Assembly: GCA_002841865.1 (NCBI GenBank)
Contig: PHBD01000014.1
Location: 1 to 64,000 of the forward strand
Reading direction: 5' to 3'
DNA length: 64,000 nucleotides
From: Deltaproteobacteria bacterium HGW-Deltaproteobacteria-19
Lineage (GTDB): Bacteria > Desulfobacterota > Syntrophia > Syntrophales > PHBD01
Shown here: positions 55,839-64,000 of the stretch, piece by piece
How positions within the stretch are numbered: the stretch's first letter is position 1
Layout of the letters: each line of letters begins with the position of its first letter
Notes under the pieces: model-generated
Told to the model about the DNA's origin: nothing
The model's database searches: none
The model's input: the letters and a program-made list of their open reading frames with translations, nothing else
Translations under genes and position numbers: made by a program

Positions 55839-56677
55839 GCCTTCATGTCTCAGTATCTCTGGATCCTTGCGCTCAGCTGTTTTTGAACAGCCTTGAGAGG
55901 AAATGTTCCGAATGAATGAGGATCAACGGAAACCCAACTGTGTGTGTTGCATATGATTCGGGGGATGGAAACAGTATCATCTGCACTGGAAATTTTGCGG
56001 GCATGATGCATGAATTTGACGTTCGGTGTTTCATTTTCCCTCGGCTTGTGCTAGATAGCTCCCACCGCAGGTCATTCCCCTGACCGAAGATTACCCCCAA
56101 TCTCCAATAAATCCTTATGAATCAAGCAAGTCCATGACCGAGTGGATTCTCGTGGATTACGCTTGTGCCTGCGGCATCGGGCTTGTGAACCTGCAGGATT
56201 TCAATACAGCAGGGACAGACCCGGATGCCGATGTGGGGGAAAGCACGACCCGGAAAGCCGTTCCACTCCAATGGTTCTCGATACCGCCACCATAGCGAAA
56301 GCTGCCGTGATAATTTTTGGTGCTGATCGCGAAACGCAGGATGGAACATGCATCCGTGATCGTATCCGCGTGACGGACCATTCCGACGTCTAGATTATGG
56401 CCCTGAACTGTCAATAAATGTGAGGACGAAGTGAATCTTTCAATACCGGCAACGGAAGAGGTATTTCGGTTCATGAGTATATAAAGACGATTGAATAAGG
56501 AACCGATCATTCAATGCGCTATGTTGAATTTGGCCGATGGGCTGGCAGTCCTTCTGCTTTGACAGGGGCCACCCAAAAAGTATGGGAGATTCTTCATTGA
56601 AGTTAACAATTTGAGGACATTTTCACGATCATAATGTCATATAAAGGACATTCGAGGAAGATTATATAAGGACATTT
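55839..56677. other. Gap with no recognised gene, entering the polysaccharide locus
   Basis: About 840 bases. Short ORFs on both strands (for example 56134-56295 plus, MTEWILVDYACACG...; 56157-56510 minus) resemble nothing known and overlap each other. The last ~70 bases hold three copies of GGACATT within AT-rich context (56615-56621, 56646-56652, 56670-56676), the last at the ribosome-binding position of the radical SAM gene. It may be a junction left by insertion of the polysaccharide genes. Confidence 0.4.
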
Positions 56678-57697
56678 ATGGAAGCCGCTATTATCACTAC
56701 ATACCGCTGTCCCATGCACTGCAAGATGTGCAACATCTGGGACAACCCGTCTGACCCAAAAATAGAATTCCAGCCCGGACTCTTGAATAAACTCCCCAAA
56801 CTGGCCCTGGTGAACCTTACCGGCGGCGAGCCCTTTGTAAGGGAAGATCTGGAAGAGATTGCCCGGATCCTTTTCACAAAGACCGATCGCATTGTCATCA
56901 GCACCAGCGGCTGGTTTGAGGACCGGATCATCCGGATGGCCACGAAGTATCCCAATCTTGGGTTCCGGGTGAGCATCGAGGGGCTGTCACAGAAAAACGA
57001 TGAGCTCCGGGGACGGGAAGGCGGATTTGACCGCGGCCTGAGAACCCTCTTGGAACTGTATAGGATGGGCATTAAAGACATCGGTTTCGGCATTACAGTC
57101 TCGAACAGCAATTCCTCCGACATGCTTCATCTTTATGAACTGGCGCGAAACCTGAAGTTGGAATTCGCCACGGCAGCGTTTCATAATTCCTTTTACTTTC
57201 ACAAGGAGGACAACGCCATCACCAACATCGATGAAGTCAGTGCCAACTTCGAGGAGCTCATCAATCGCCTCCTGAAAGAAAACCACCCGAAATCCTGGTT
57301 CAGGGCATGGTTCAATCTAGGCCTGATCAATTACATCAAGGGAAATCCAAGATTTCTACCCTGCGAGGCCGGATCGGAAAACTTCTTCATCGATCCATAC
57401 GGCGAAGTCCTGCCTTGCAATGGCATGGAAGCCAAGTGCTGGCTTGCCACCATGGGGAATCTTAACGATGCAAAGGACTTTATGGAAATATGGGAGAGTG
57501 AGCAGGCAAGGAAAGTAAGGGAAGAGGTCAAAAAGTGCCCCAAGAACTGCTGGATGATCGGCTCGGCTTCTCCGGTGATGAAGAAATATGTTGTTAAGTT
57601 GCTTCCTTGGATCATCGCAAATAAGTTTAAATCCATGACGGGGAGACGAGTCTGCCGGGATCAAATGCCGGATCTCAATAGAAAATATCTAATTTAA
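56678..57697 (+). CDS. Radical SAM protein with SPASM-like C-terminus
   Basis: A 339-residue enzyme. The radical SAM cluster is CPMHCKMCNIW (CxxxCxxC, residues 11-18), followed by TGGEPFVREDLEEI. The C-terminal Cys group (PCEAGSENFFIDPYGEVLPCNGM, later CPKNCW) is of the SPASM/twitch type holding an auxiliary Fe-S cluster. The substrate is unknown. Radical SAM proteins of this form occur in surface polysaccharide loci, including enzymes that modify sugars or lipids. AAGGA precedes ATG by six bases. Confidence 0.88.
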   Translation: MEAAIITTYRCPMHCKMCNIWDNPSDPKIEFQPGLLNKLPKLALVNLTGGEPFVREDLEEIARILFTKTDRIVISTSGWFEDRIIRMATKYPNLGFRVSIEGLSQKNDELRGREGGFDRGLRTLLELYRMGIKDIGFGITVSNSNSSDMLHLYELARNLKLEFATAAFHNSFYFHKEDNAITNIDEVSANFEELINRLLKENHPKSWFRAWFNLGLINYIKGNPRFLPCEAGSENFFIDPYGEVLPCNGMEAKCWLATMGNLNDAKDFMEIWESEQARKVREEVKKCPKNCWMIGSASPVMKKYVVKLLPWIIANKFKSMTGRRVCRDQMPDLNRKYLI

Positions 57698-57741
57698 TAT
57701 TAGGCTTGACACAGCCGAAATGGGAAGTTCGACAAAAATGA

Positions 57742-59091
57742 TTGAATATAAACAAGAGAGCTTCTTTGTATAAACTGCGCGAGACAGATATCGTTTATTT
57801 TAGAGATAAAAATGAGATATTCACCATTATATCGAATTTTATCGCCGTTAACGGGAGTAATATACGAATCTTCTCCTATCTGCTTTTCGTCCAACTATTT
57901 GTCTTAGCAGTAGGTTTTTTTACACAAATAAAGATTGCCAATACCCTTGGTAGGGAGCTTTTCGGCCAGTTGGCATATGGATTGGCAATCGGTATATACG
58001 GTCAGGTTTTTATAAGGTTTGGTCTGGATCGAACCCTTGTCAGGGACCTCGTTCATCATCCTGAAAAAACAGAGAATATTGTTGCTGCAAGCTTGACCCT
58101 GCGATATGCGTTGTCGGTATTCCTCATCTTTGCTCTTGTTTTATGGAAGCATTTTTTTGCGGTAGATATTTCTTGGGGATTACTGCTGGTCATCATTGGA
58201 TTTTCAATTCTCTCTCTGGACCTTCAACCCGTTTATGATGCATGGAAAAAAATTCCACGCCATACGACCTATTACCTTATACAAAAGATCATTTATTTTA
58301 CAGTAGTCTGGTTTATTGTTCTTTTTTTCCCCAATTCTTTATCGATTAACTTGATTGGCACGGCTGTCCTTTCATCAGCCATTGTATTTCTTTTTCTTCA
58401 GCATAATTGGGTAGCGAATGCGATGATTGATAGAACAGAGATACGATATTCATTCTTTGCAGCGTATGAATTAGGTCGTCAAAACATACTTGTATGGTTC
58501 ACTGCGTTCGGTGGACTGTTTATCGTGTACTTTAATCAATTGATTTTAAAGTACTATGCTGGATTCTCCGAGTTGGGTAGTTATGCCGCTGCATGGCAGA
58601 TAGTAATGCTTGGAATGCTTTTTCTCGATCAGATAGCGCGCATTGGGAATCCAGCGACTGCATATTACACAAAAAGAGATGTACCGCCAAGGGCCCGTGC
58701 AACATTTATAATGAAGTACGTGAGTATAATGATGATCGCCATATCTCCTATTGTATTGGTAATGTTAGTTTTTCAAACACTTGTTTTCGAATTACTTTTT
58801 AAACCTGAATATGCCCCTGCGTCAACCTTATTGCCTATATTTGCTATATACTTGATTCTTGTGTCTGTTGGATATGTGGCGTCTCAGTATTTGCTTGCTG
58901 CCAGAAAAGAACAATATTATTTTTTTAGCATTCTCATTGGCGCAATAGCAAGTGTTTTGTTAGGCGTATCAATTATACCATGTTATGGAGCGTGGGGTGC
59001 GGCATTGACCATATGTGTATCTCATGCCCTTACAATATTAATTAATATTGCATGTATGTTTTATAATTTAAAAAAAGAAGATGAACAATAA
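57742..59091 (+). CDS. Polysaccharide flippase (Wzx/RfbX-like)
   Basis: A 449-residue protein with about 12-14 predicted helices and the MATE/Wzx fold: IRIFSYLLFVQLFVLAVGFFTQIKIANTLGRELFGQLAYGLAIG, and the second half LGRQNILVWFTAFGGLFIVYFNQLILKYYAGFSELGSYAAAWQIVMLG. It should move lipid-linked oligosaccharide units across the inner membrane. The start is TTG at 57742 without a strong Shine-Dalgarno and no early Met is available. GC content drops sharply from here. The next gene overlaps its end by 11 bases. Confidence 0.9.
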   Translation: MNINKRASLYKLRETDIVYFRDKNEIFTIISNFIAVNGSNIRIFSYLLFVQLFVLAVGFFTQIKIANTLGRELFGQLAYGLAIGIYGQVFIRFGLDRTLVRDLVHHPEKTENIVAASLTLRYALSVFLIFALVLWKHFFAVDISWGLLLVIIGFSILSLDLQPVYDAWKKIPRHTTYYLIQKIIYFTVVWFIVLFFPNSLSINLIGTAVLSSAIVFLFLQHNWVANAMIDRTEIRYSFFAAYELGRQNILVWFTAFGGLFIVYFNQLILKYYAGFSELGSYAAAWQIVMLGMLFLDQIARIGNPATAYYTKRDVPPRARATFIMKYVSIMMIAISPIVLVMLVFQTLVFELLFKPEYAPASTLLPIFAIYLILVSVGYVASQYLLAARKEQYYFFSILIGAIASVLLGVSIIPCYGAWGAALTICVSHALTILINIACMFYNLKKEDEQ

Positions 59092-60475
59092 TAAAAATGT
59101 ATGTTCTGAAGTAGTGTCATCTGGTTTCTGTGCCGGCTGTGGCGTTTGTGCAGGTGTGTGTCCACAAAACAATCTTGAGATGCGTTTTAATGAACTTGGT
59201 GAATATAATCCATTTGAGCCTGCTATAGGAAAGTGCATCGCAAAGTGTAATGTCTGTCTGAAGATATGTCCCTTTTATGATAATGAAAAAGATGAAGATG
59301 CAATAGGCCGGGAATATTACTTTTCAGTAGAGGGGATAAAACACAACACAGAAACAGGATATTATCTGCATAACTACGTTGGTTATTCCTCACGTGGTAA
59401 TCATCGGATAAATGGTACATCTGGAGGGATGCTTACTTGGACTTTAGAAAATCTATTGAACATGCATATTGTAGATGCAGTAGTCTGTGTAAAACCAAGC
59501 TCAAGTGGTCAGCCATTTTTTGATTTTACAATATGCAACAGCGTGGATGAAATAAGGTTATGCTCACGCTCCTGTTATTACCCCGTTGAAATCAGCTCGG
59601 TTATTCGTGATATTATGGTGAGTGATAAATCTTATGCTATTGTTGGCCTTCCTTGCGTCTGCAAAGCAATAAGATTGGCGATGTCAGTTTATCCGATGCT
59701 TAAGAAGCGAATCAAATATTTACTGGGGCTTGTGTGTGGTCAGGGTAAAAGCAGCTTTTTTTTAGAGTACCTCGTCGGTCTGTCAGGTGTTGATATAAGA
59801 CGAGCAAGTAAAATATCTTTTCGTGTAAAGGATGAAAAAAAGCCCGCATCTAGTGGTGGATATATATCAATAACGCACGAAGGTCATAATGGTGTGATTG
59901 AACAACTTGTTGATTGGCATAAAGTCGCGGCACGGCCTTGGCTGGATCGATATTTTACTTTGCATTCTTGCGACTTTTGCGACGACGTGTATGCAGAATG
60001 CGCAGACGCGGCTTTCATGGATGCATGGCTCCAGGCATATTCGGATGACTGGAAAGGCCACAGTATTGTATTAATACGCAATCCTAGTATAGCAGATATT
60101 TATAAGGATGCAGATCCCATATCACTTGCAGTGAATGACATACCAATTGATAAAGTAATAGAAAGTCAATATGGAGCACTTAACGATAAACGAAGAAATA
60201 TGAAGATCAGGATGGATATAGCAAGAAGGAACGGTATAGTACTTCCCAAAAAGCGAGACTTACATTATCCGGTGCAATATCAATTTGCAATAAAACAGTT
60301 AATCCTGGATCAATTGGCTATCTCAATGAAGTTACCTGCACTGTGGAAAGATACAAACGGAAACATTGAAGTATTTCATAGAAGATCGAATGCAGAAAGA
60401 AGTGCAACTGATAGAGCAAATTTAATGATATCATTATTTCGCTATCCAAATGCTATATTAAGAAGAATATTATAA
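59081..60475 (+). CDS. Coenzyme F420 hydrogenase beta subunit-like Fe-S protein
   Basis: A 464-residue protein with N-terminal ferredoxin motifs (CAGCGVCAGVCPQNN and CNVCLKICPF) and the F420-dehydrogenase-beta C-terminal pattern (GTSGGMLTWTLENLL, VGLPCVCKAIRLA, GLVCGQGKSSFF, CDFCDDVYAECADAAFMDAW). Members in polysaccharide loci typically sit beside pyruvyl transferases, as here. The enzyme is likely a flavin- or F420-type reductase acting during sugar modification; exact role unknown. Confidence 0.9.
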   Translation: MNNNKNVCSEVVSSGFCAGCGVCAGVCPQNNLEMRFNELGEYNPFEPAIGKCIAKCNVCLKICPFYDNEKDEDAIGREYYFSVEGIKHNTETGYYLHNYVGYSSRGNHRINGTSGGMLTWTLENLLNMHIVDAVVCVKPSSSGQPFFDFTICNSVDEIRLCSRSCYYPVEISSVIRDIMVSDKSYAIVGLPCVCKAIRLAMSVYPMLKKRIKYLLGLVCGQGKSSFFLEYLVGLSGVDIRRASKISFRVKDEKKPASSGGYISITHEGHNGVIEQLVDWHKVAARPWLDRYFTLHSCDFCDDVYAECADAAFMDAWLQAYSDDWKGHSIVLIRNPSIADIYKDADPISLAVNDIPIDKVIESQYGALNDKRRNMKIRMDIARRNGIVLPKKRDLHYPVQYQFAIKQLILDQLAISMKLPALWKDTNGNIEVFHRRSNAERSATDRANLMISLFRYPNAILRRIL

Positions 60476-60487
60476 TTGTAAAGTATT

Positions 60488-61549
60488 ATGAAAGTTGGAA
60501 TACTAACATTTCATTATGCATATAACTACGGTGCGGCGCTGCAAGCCTATGGACTTCAGAAAGCATTGCAGGAACTAGGCTTCAAACCAAGCATCATCGA
60601 TTATAGATCTTTACCAATTATGGCGCACAATAGAGGATTAGGTATTTTATCCGGCCGCTTTCTATCTGTAATAAAAATGCGCAGCAGATTCAAAACATTC
60701 CAAGAAGATCATATGCTACTGTCCAAGAGGCTATATAATGCGAAGGCTATAATTAGGGAAACGAAAGACTACAAAGCACTCATTGTTGGAAGTGATCAAG
60801 TATGGAACACAAATGCAACAAACGGTGATACTATCTATTTCCTCGATATTCCACTATCAAAACACATTAAAAAGATTAGTTATGCAGCATGTTTTGGTGA
60901 AGAAGAAATAAATAAGTCTTCAAAGCAGCACATCTCTCGGTACCTGTCAAATTTCGATTTCATCTCAGTTAGAAATATGATGAGTGCTAATATCGTCTCG
61001 AAATATCACGGAACAATGCCAAAGGTTGTACTGGATCCTACAGTGTTGACTGATTTCACGTTAGTAACCTCTAAAATAATATCAATGACGCCGTATATTC
61101 TTGTCTATGCATTGCACCGTGGTAAAGATGAAAAAAAGATGACGCAGCTTGTCAATGAAGCAAAAAAAACAATAAAACTGCCCGTATATTCGATATCGCA
61201 AAGATGGGATTTCCCAATAGCTGATTGTCATATACGCAATATTGGGCCATCAGAGTGGTTGACCTATTTTGAGCAGGCAGCATTCATTATCACCGATTCC
61301 TTTCATGGGTTATTATTTGCATTGAAGTATCAAAAGCCATTTATGGTATCTGCACTTAATAATAAAGCAAATCGTATAATTGAAATTGTTAATAAATATA
61401 CCTTATCTGACAGAATTATATTAAACGATGCAGATATGCCTAAGAATGAAATTTATAAGGATGAAATTGATTATTCAAAAATATCACAAAATATGGACCG
61501 GGATGTTCAAGAATCAAGGGAATTTCTACTCAGAGCATTGAGTGCTTAA
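60488..61549 (+). CDS. Polysaccharide pyruvyl transferase-family protein
   Basis: A 353-residue protein with the pyruvyl transferase (CsaB/WcaK-like) pattern: ILTFHYAYNYGAALQAYGLQKALQELGF at the start, IVGSDQVWN and WLTYFEQAAFIITDSFHGLLFALKYQKPFM. The family transfers pyruvate from phosphoenolpyruvate to sugars as a ketal. It follows the F420-hydrogenase-like gene by 12 bases, a recurring pair in surface polysaccharide clusters. Confidence 0.9.
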   Translation: MKVGILTFHYAYNYGAALQAYGLQKALQELGFKPSIIDYRSLPIMAHNRGLGILSGRFLSVIKMRSRFKTFQEDHMLLSKRLYNAKAIIRETKDYKALIVGSDQVWNTNATNGDTIYFLDIPLSKHIKKISYAACFGEEEINKSSKQHISRYLSNFDFISVRNMMSANIVSKYHGTMPKVVLDPTVLTDFTLVTSKIISMTPYILVYALHRGKDEKKMTQLVNEAKKTIKLPVYSISQRWDFPIADCHIRNIGPSEWLTYFEQAAFIITDSFHGLLFALKYQKPFMVSALNNKANRIIEIVNKYTLSDRIILNDADMPKNEIYKDEIDYSKISQNMDRDVQESREFLLRALSA

Positions 61550-61577
61550 GTCACATCAAAGCTTTCGTGAAGAGAAA

Positions 61578-62528
61578 ATGACGAATTCTTTAATATCAAT
61601 AATAATTCCTTTATACAATAAGTGTGCCTATATTGGACGTGCTATCACGTCTGTATTAATTCAAAAGTATGATTTTGAGCTTTTAATAATCGATGATGGC
61701 TCAACAGACGACAGTTATGAAGAGGTGCAAAAATTCTCTGATCAAAGGATTAATGTTTTAAAGCAGGAAAATGCAGGTGTAGCTGCCGCAAGGAATAATG
61801 GTATTTCAAAAGCAAAAGGAGAACTGGTCGCTTTTTTAGATGCGGATGACGAATGGCTGCCGGATTTCTTGGAGAGCATTGTGAAACTCATCGAGAAATA
61901 TCCGGGAGCTGGTCTTTATGCAACGTCATATGAAAAGATTCACTTAAACGGCAATCGAGAAGCTGCACACTTTAAAAACCTGCCACCACCACCTTGGGAA
62001 GGGATAATGCCAAGTTACTTCAAGGCCGCAGCGTTTGGAGAACCTCCGGTATGTGCATCGGCAGTCTGCATACGAAGAAGTGTATTTGATAAGGTTGGTA
62101 TGTTCAGTAAAGGAAGAAGAATGGGGGAGGACCTGGATCTGTGGGGCAGGATCGCATTGAGCTACCCGGTAGCTTTTACAACGAAGACCGGGGCCATTTA
62201 TCACGAGGAAGCACAAAACAGGGCATGTAACGCAAAATTCACGGAAGCAGATGAACATCCATTCATTGAGTCGTATAAAGCTCTTTACAAAAAAGAACAA
62301 ACGGCCGTGAATGAAAAAGATCTCATGTTATATATTGGAAGATTGAAGCTCGAAAATGCAAGACAGCATGTACTCAGTGGAAATTATGGCAGAGCTCGTC
62401 AGTTGCTATCTTGTGGCGTTTGTACGCCCTCCGGGATTCGCAAAATCTTATGGGGTTCACATATTAACCGATTTACACATCTAGTATGGAAGTGGAAATG
62501 CAAATTATATAGAAGAAGCACCTCCTGA
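61578..62528 (+). CDS. Family 2 glycosyltransferase
   Basis: About 316 residues. The GT2 domain begins ISIIIPLYNKCAYIGRAITSVLIQKYDFELLIIDDGSTDDSYEEVQKF, with the metal-binding DXD in FLDADDEWLP and a later GEDLDLWGRI. It adds one sugar to the growing repeat unit. ATG 61578 is taken as the start; the track start 61542 would overlap the pyruvyl transferase gene. Confidence 0.9.
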   Translation: MTNSLISIIIPLYNKCAYIGRAITSVLIQKYDFELLIIDDGSTDDSYEEVQKFSDQRINVLKQENAGVAAARNNGISKAKGELVAFLDADDEWLPDFLESIVKLIEKYPGAGLYATSYEKIHLNGNREAAHFKNLPPPPWEGIMPSYFKAAAFGEPPVCASAVCIRRSVFDKVGMFSKGRRMGEDLDLWGRIALSYPVAFTTKTGAIYHEEAQNRACNAKFTEADEHPFIESYKALYKKEQTAVNEKDLMLYIGRLKLENARQHVLSGNYGRARQLLSCGVCTPSGIRKILWGSHINRFTHLVWKWKCKLYRRSTS

Positions 62529-62579
62529 TTGAATGATTATGCTTGCTCCTATTTTAAAACAGCCCATTATGATTATTCT

Positions 62580-63758
62580 ATGTATCACTCAATAATGATT
62601 GCCTTAGTTTTATCTATCCTATTCATGCCGTCAATCGGACTTGCTGATACTGTCAGGGATAAATTCGACATAAAGGGATTCACCAAGGTTGTAGATGGAA
62701 AGTATATTATCAGTTTGCCGGCTGGACTTTATCAAATATCCGAGACCATTGTATTACCATCAAACACAATATTTGAAGGAACAGGTCCGAGCACGATTCT
62801 GAAAGTGGCCTCCCCGTTTTTCGGTCAGCGGTTTATCACAAATTCGAATGAAAGAGATGGTTGTGAGAACATTACGCTTCGATCTTTTAAAATGGTTTTC
62901 GATTTGCCAATTTTAACGGGTAATTTGCCGGGGATCATGCGCTTCGAAAATGTCAGGAATCTTCAACTAAATAACATAACGATGATCTTGGATACAAAGT
63001 ATTATGGAATCGATCTGTCGGCAAATATTCAAAGCGCTATTATAGAGAATAATATAATTGAAAATTGGGGACAGGGCGGCACTATAATGGTCCGTAACAG
63101 ACATCGACAAACAAATAAGGAATCCAATAATATTATAATAAGAAATAACACACTTCTTTCTGCTTATGATGAACCATTGGCTGTATTCGGATGGATGGGC
63201 TCAGTAAGAAACATAACATTGGAAGGCAATAATGTTAAAGGGGAAGGGGCATCGTTCGGTATTACTGCTTTTGCTATAGATACCCTCGGACATACAGGAA
63301 AACTGAGTGACGTGGTTATTAGTAAAAATATTATTACCGGTGGTAAGCACGGTGCCATCGGTATAAAAGGTGGTGCCACAAACATCTCCGTGTCTGAGAA
63401 TAAAATACATCATGCCGCAGGAGACGGTATCTTTATTCATACGGGCGGAAACGGATTGCCAAGAGTCAGTGACGTATTAGTGATAGACAACGAAATTAGT
63501 GATACCGGGCGGCATGGAATACTTGCTACGGGATCTGAAATCAGAATAGAAAAGAACAAGATATCTAATACTAACGCCAGCGGTGTATATATGCATGGTA
63601 CCGTCACCGTAATGGATAATCAGGTTAAAGATGCAAAACCGGGAATACTGGCAGACGGTGATCAGATGAAGTTGATAAAACGAAACAGGTTCCGCAATGC
63701 ACCTATACGTATCCTAAACAAAAAAGGTACTGAAATAAAGGGTAATATAACAGAGTAG
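62580..63758 (+). CDS. Secreted right-handed beta-helix protein
   Basis: About 392 residues. The signal peptide is SIMIALVLSILFMPSIGLA. The mature part is a parallel beta-helix with repeated NNxI/NxI turns (IIENNIIENWGQGG, IIIRNNTLLSAYDEP, VVISKNIITGGKHGAIGIKGG, VSENKIHHAAGDGIFIHTGG). It belongs to the pectate-lyase-like superfamily; members in polysaccharide loci are lyases, epimerases or binding proteins. No catalytic residues could be assigned. ATG 62580 is used instead of TTG 62529. Confidence 0.83.
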   Translation: MYHSIMIALVLSILFMPSIGLADTVRDKFDIKGFTKVVDGKYIISLPAGLYQISETIVLPSNTIFEGTGPSTILKVASPFFGQRFITNSNERDGCENITLRSFKMVFDLPILTGNLPGIMRFENVRNLQLNNITMILDTKYYGIDLSANIQSAIIENNIIENWGQGGTIMVRNRHRQTNKESNNIIIRNNTLLSAYDEPLAVFGWMGSVRNITLEGNNVKGEGASFGITAFAIDTLGHTGKLSDVVISKNIITGGKHGAIGIKGGATNISVSENKIHHAAGDGIFIHTGGNGLPRVSDVLVIDNEISDTGRHGILATGSEIRIEKNKISNTNASGVYMHGTVTVMDNQVKDAKPGILADGDQMKLIKRNRFRNAPIRILNKKGTEIKGNITE

Positions 63759-63806
63759 AATGTCACTATATAATGAAACGATTAATCTAATAATATTGGA
63801 ATATAA

Positions 63807-64000
63807 ATGATAAACACTACTCTTGAAAAAGATGCCCTACAACAGCCCATATCGTCTCAGGATTTCAAGTGGGATTCGATTCTTTACTATTATACTATAT
63901 ACATTTGTATTATTCTCGTCGGTGGTCTCATCGAGGTCCAGACAACGATATATGGTGCTGCCTTGTTTCTCATACTCCTGTATAGCCGCTATTGGCGATA
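63807..64000 (+). CDS. 5' part of a probable O-antigen polymerase/ligase-type membrane protein
   Basis: An open frame from ATG 63807 runs off the window: MINTTLEKDALQQPIS, then a membrane helix (YYYTIYICIILVGGLIEVQTTIYG) and a further hydrophobic segment. The locus so far lacks a polymerase, so a Wzy-type or O-antigen ligase-type protein is expected. Only ~64 residues are seen and the family is a guess. Confidence 0.5.
   Translation, partial: MINTTLEKDALQQPISSQDFKWDSILYYYTIYICIILVGGLIEVQTTIYGAALFLILLYSRYWR

Noticed and set aside
56134-56510. Small ORFs on both strands in the gap before the radical SAM gene
   Set aside because: They overlap one another, lack convincing ribosome-binding sites and match no known family, so none was called.
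1-64000. CRISPR arrays, tRNA or rRNA genes, insertion sequences
   Set aside because: No regularly spaced repeats, cloverleaf-like segments, rRNA signatures or transposase ORFs were recognised by eye; a dedicated scan could still find a tRNA.

Overview
The window is a chromosomal segment from a GC-rich, probably anaerobic, Gram-negative bacterium. The most likely home is the former Deltaproteobacteria (Desulfobacterota, perhaps Syntrophales-like). This is inferred from gene content: an MglA GTPase with roadblock partners, two Cys-rich 4Fe-4S proteins, a flavin/4Fe-4S enoate-type reductase, a C-GCAxxG-C-C redox protein and a PEP-CTERM remnant. No rRNA, tRNA, CRISPR array or intact mobile element was recognised, so the taxonomy is not proven.

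Layout. 1-1013: the tail of a probable ABC transporter gene, a hairpin, and an ORF that looks like a permease N-terminus joined to a metallo-beta-lactamase-fold hydrolase. 1036-4410 (minus): AAA ATPase, SAM methyltransferase, flavin/4Fe-4S oxidoreductase. 4604-5821: tandem operator, strong promoter and a dienelactone-hydrolase-like lipoprotein. 5929-15236: a co-directional signalling module with two related small proteins, a DUF4388-roadblock protein, two more roadblock proteins, an MglA-type GTPase, an unknown partner, a zinc ribbon, a DUF3426-like membrane protein, a GAF-containing PilB/GspE ATPase and a J-domain protein. It is preceded by a perfect TGTGA-N6-TCACA site. 15248-15958: a Crp/Fnr regulator whose recognition helix fits that site, with a second copy of the site at its own stop codon.

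16072-32104: mixed housekeeping and accessory genes. These include a decayed dehydrogenase, a 4Fe-4S protein, a lysoplasmalogenase-like membrane protein, a cyclase-like protein, a site-2 protease, a eukaryotic-type hexokinase, a DEAD-box helicase, an M48 protease, a K+ channel and several lipoproteins. At 29990-30463 lies a probable selenoprotein with an in-frame UGA followed by a bacterial SECIS-like hairpin. 32105-36294: PEP-CTERM remnant, two solute-binding proteins (one fused to a Cache-like domain), PAS-GGDEF cyclase. 36637-45363 (minus): a giant cyclic beta-1,2-glucan synthase. 45896-55797: hypothetical protein, then a compact YjbQ-LemA-MFS-4Fe-4S run, a DUF1846 protein, an ECF sigma/anti-sigma pair under its own ECF-type promoter, a thioesterase and a DUF401 permease.

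56678-64000: a polysaccharide locus (radical SAM, flippase, F420-hydrogenase-beta-like protein, pyruvyl transferase, glycosyltransferase, beta-helix protein, start of a probable polymerase). From about 57.7 kb it is clearly AT-richer than the rest, which suggests horizontal acquisition. The two most noteworthy items are the UGA-containing C-GCAxxG-C-C gene and the roadblock/MglA/PilB-like module with its apparent Crp-type control.
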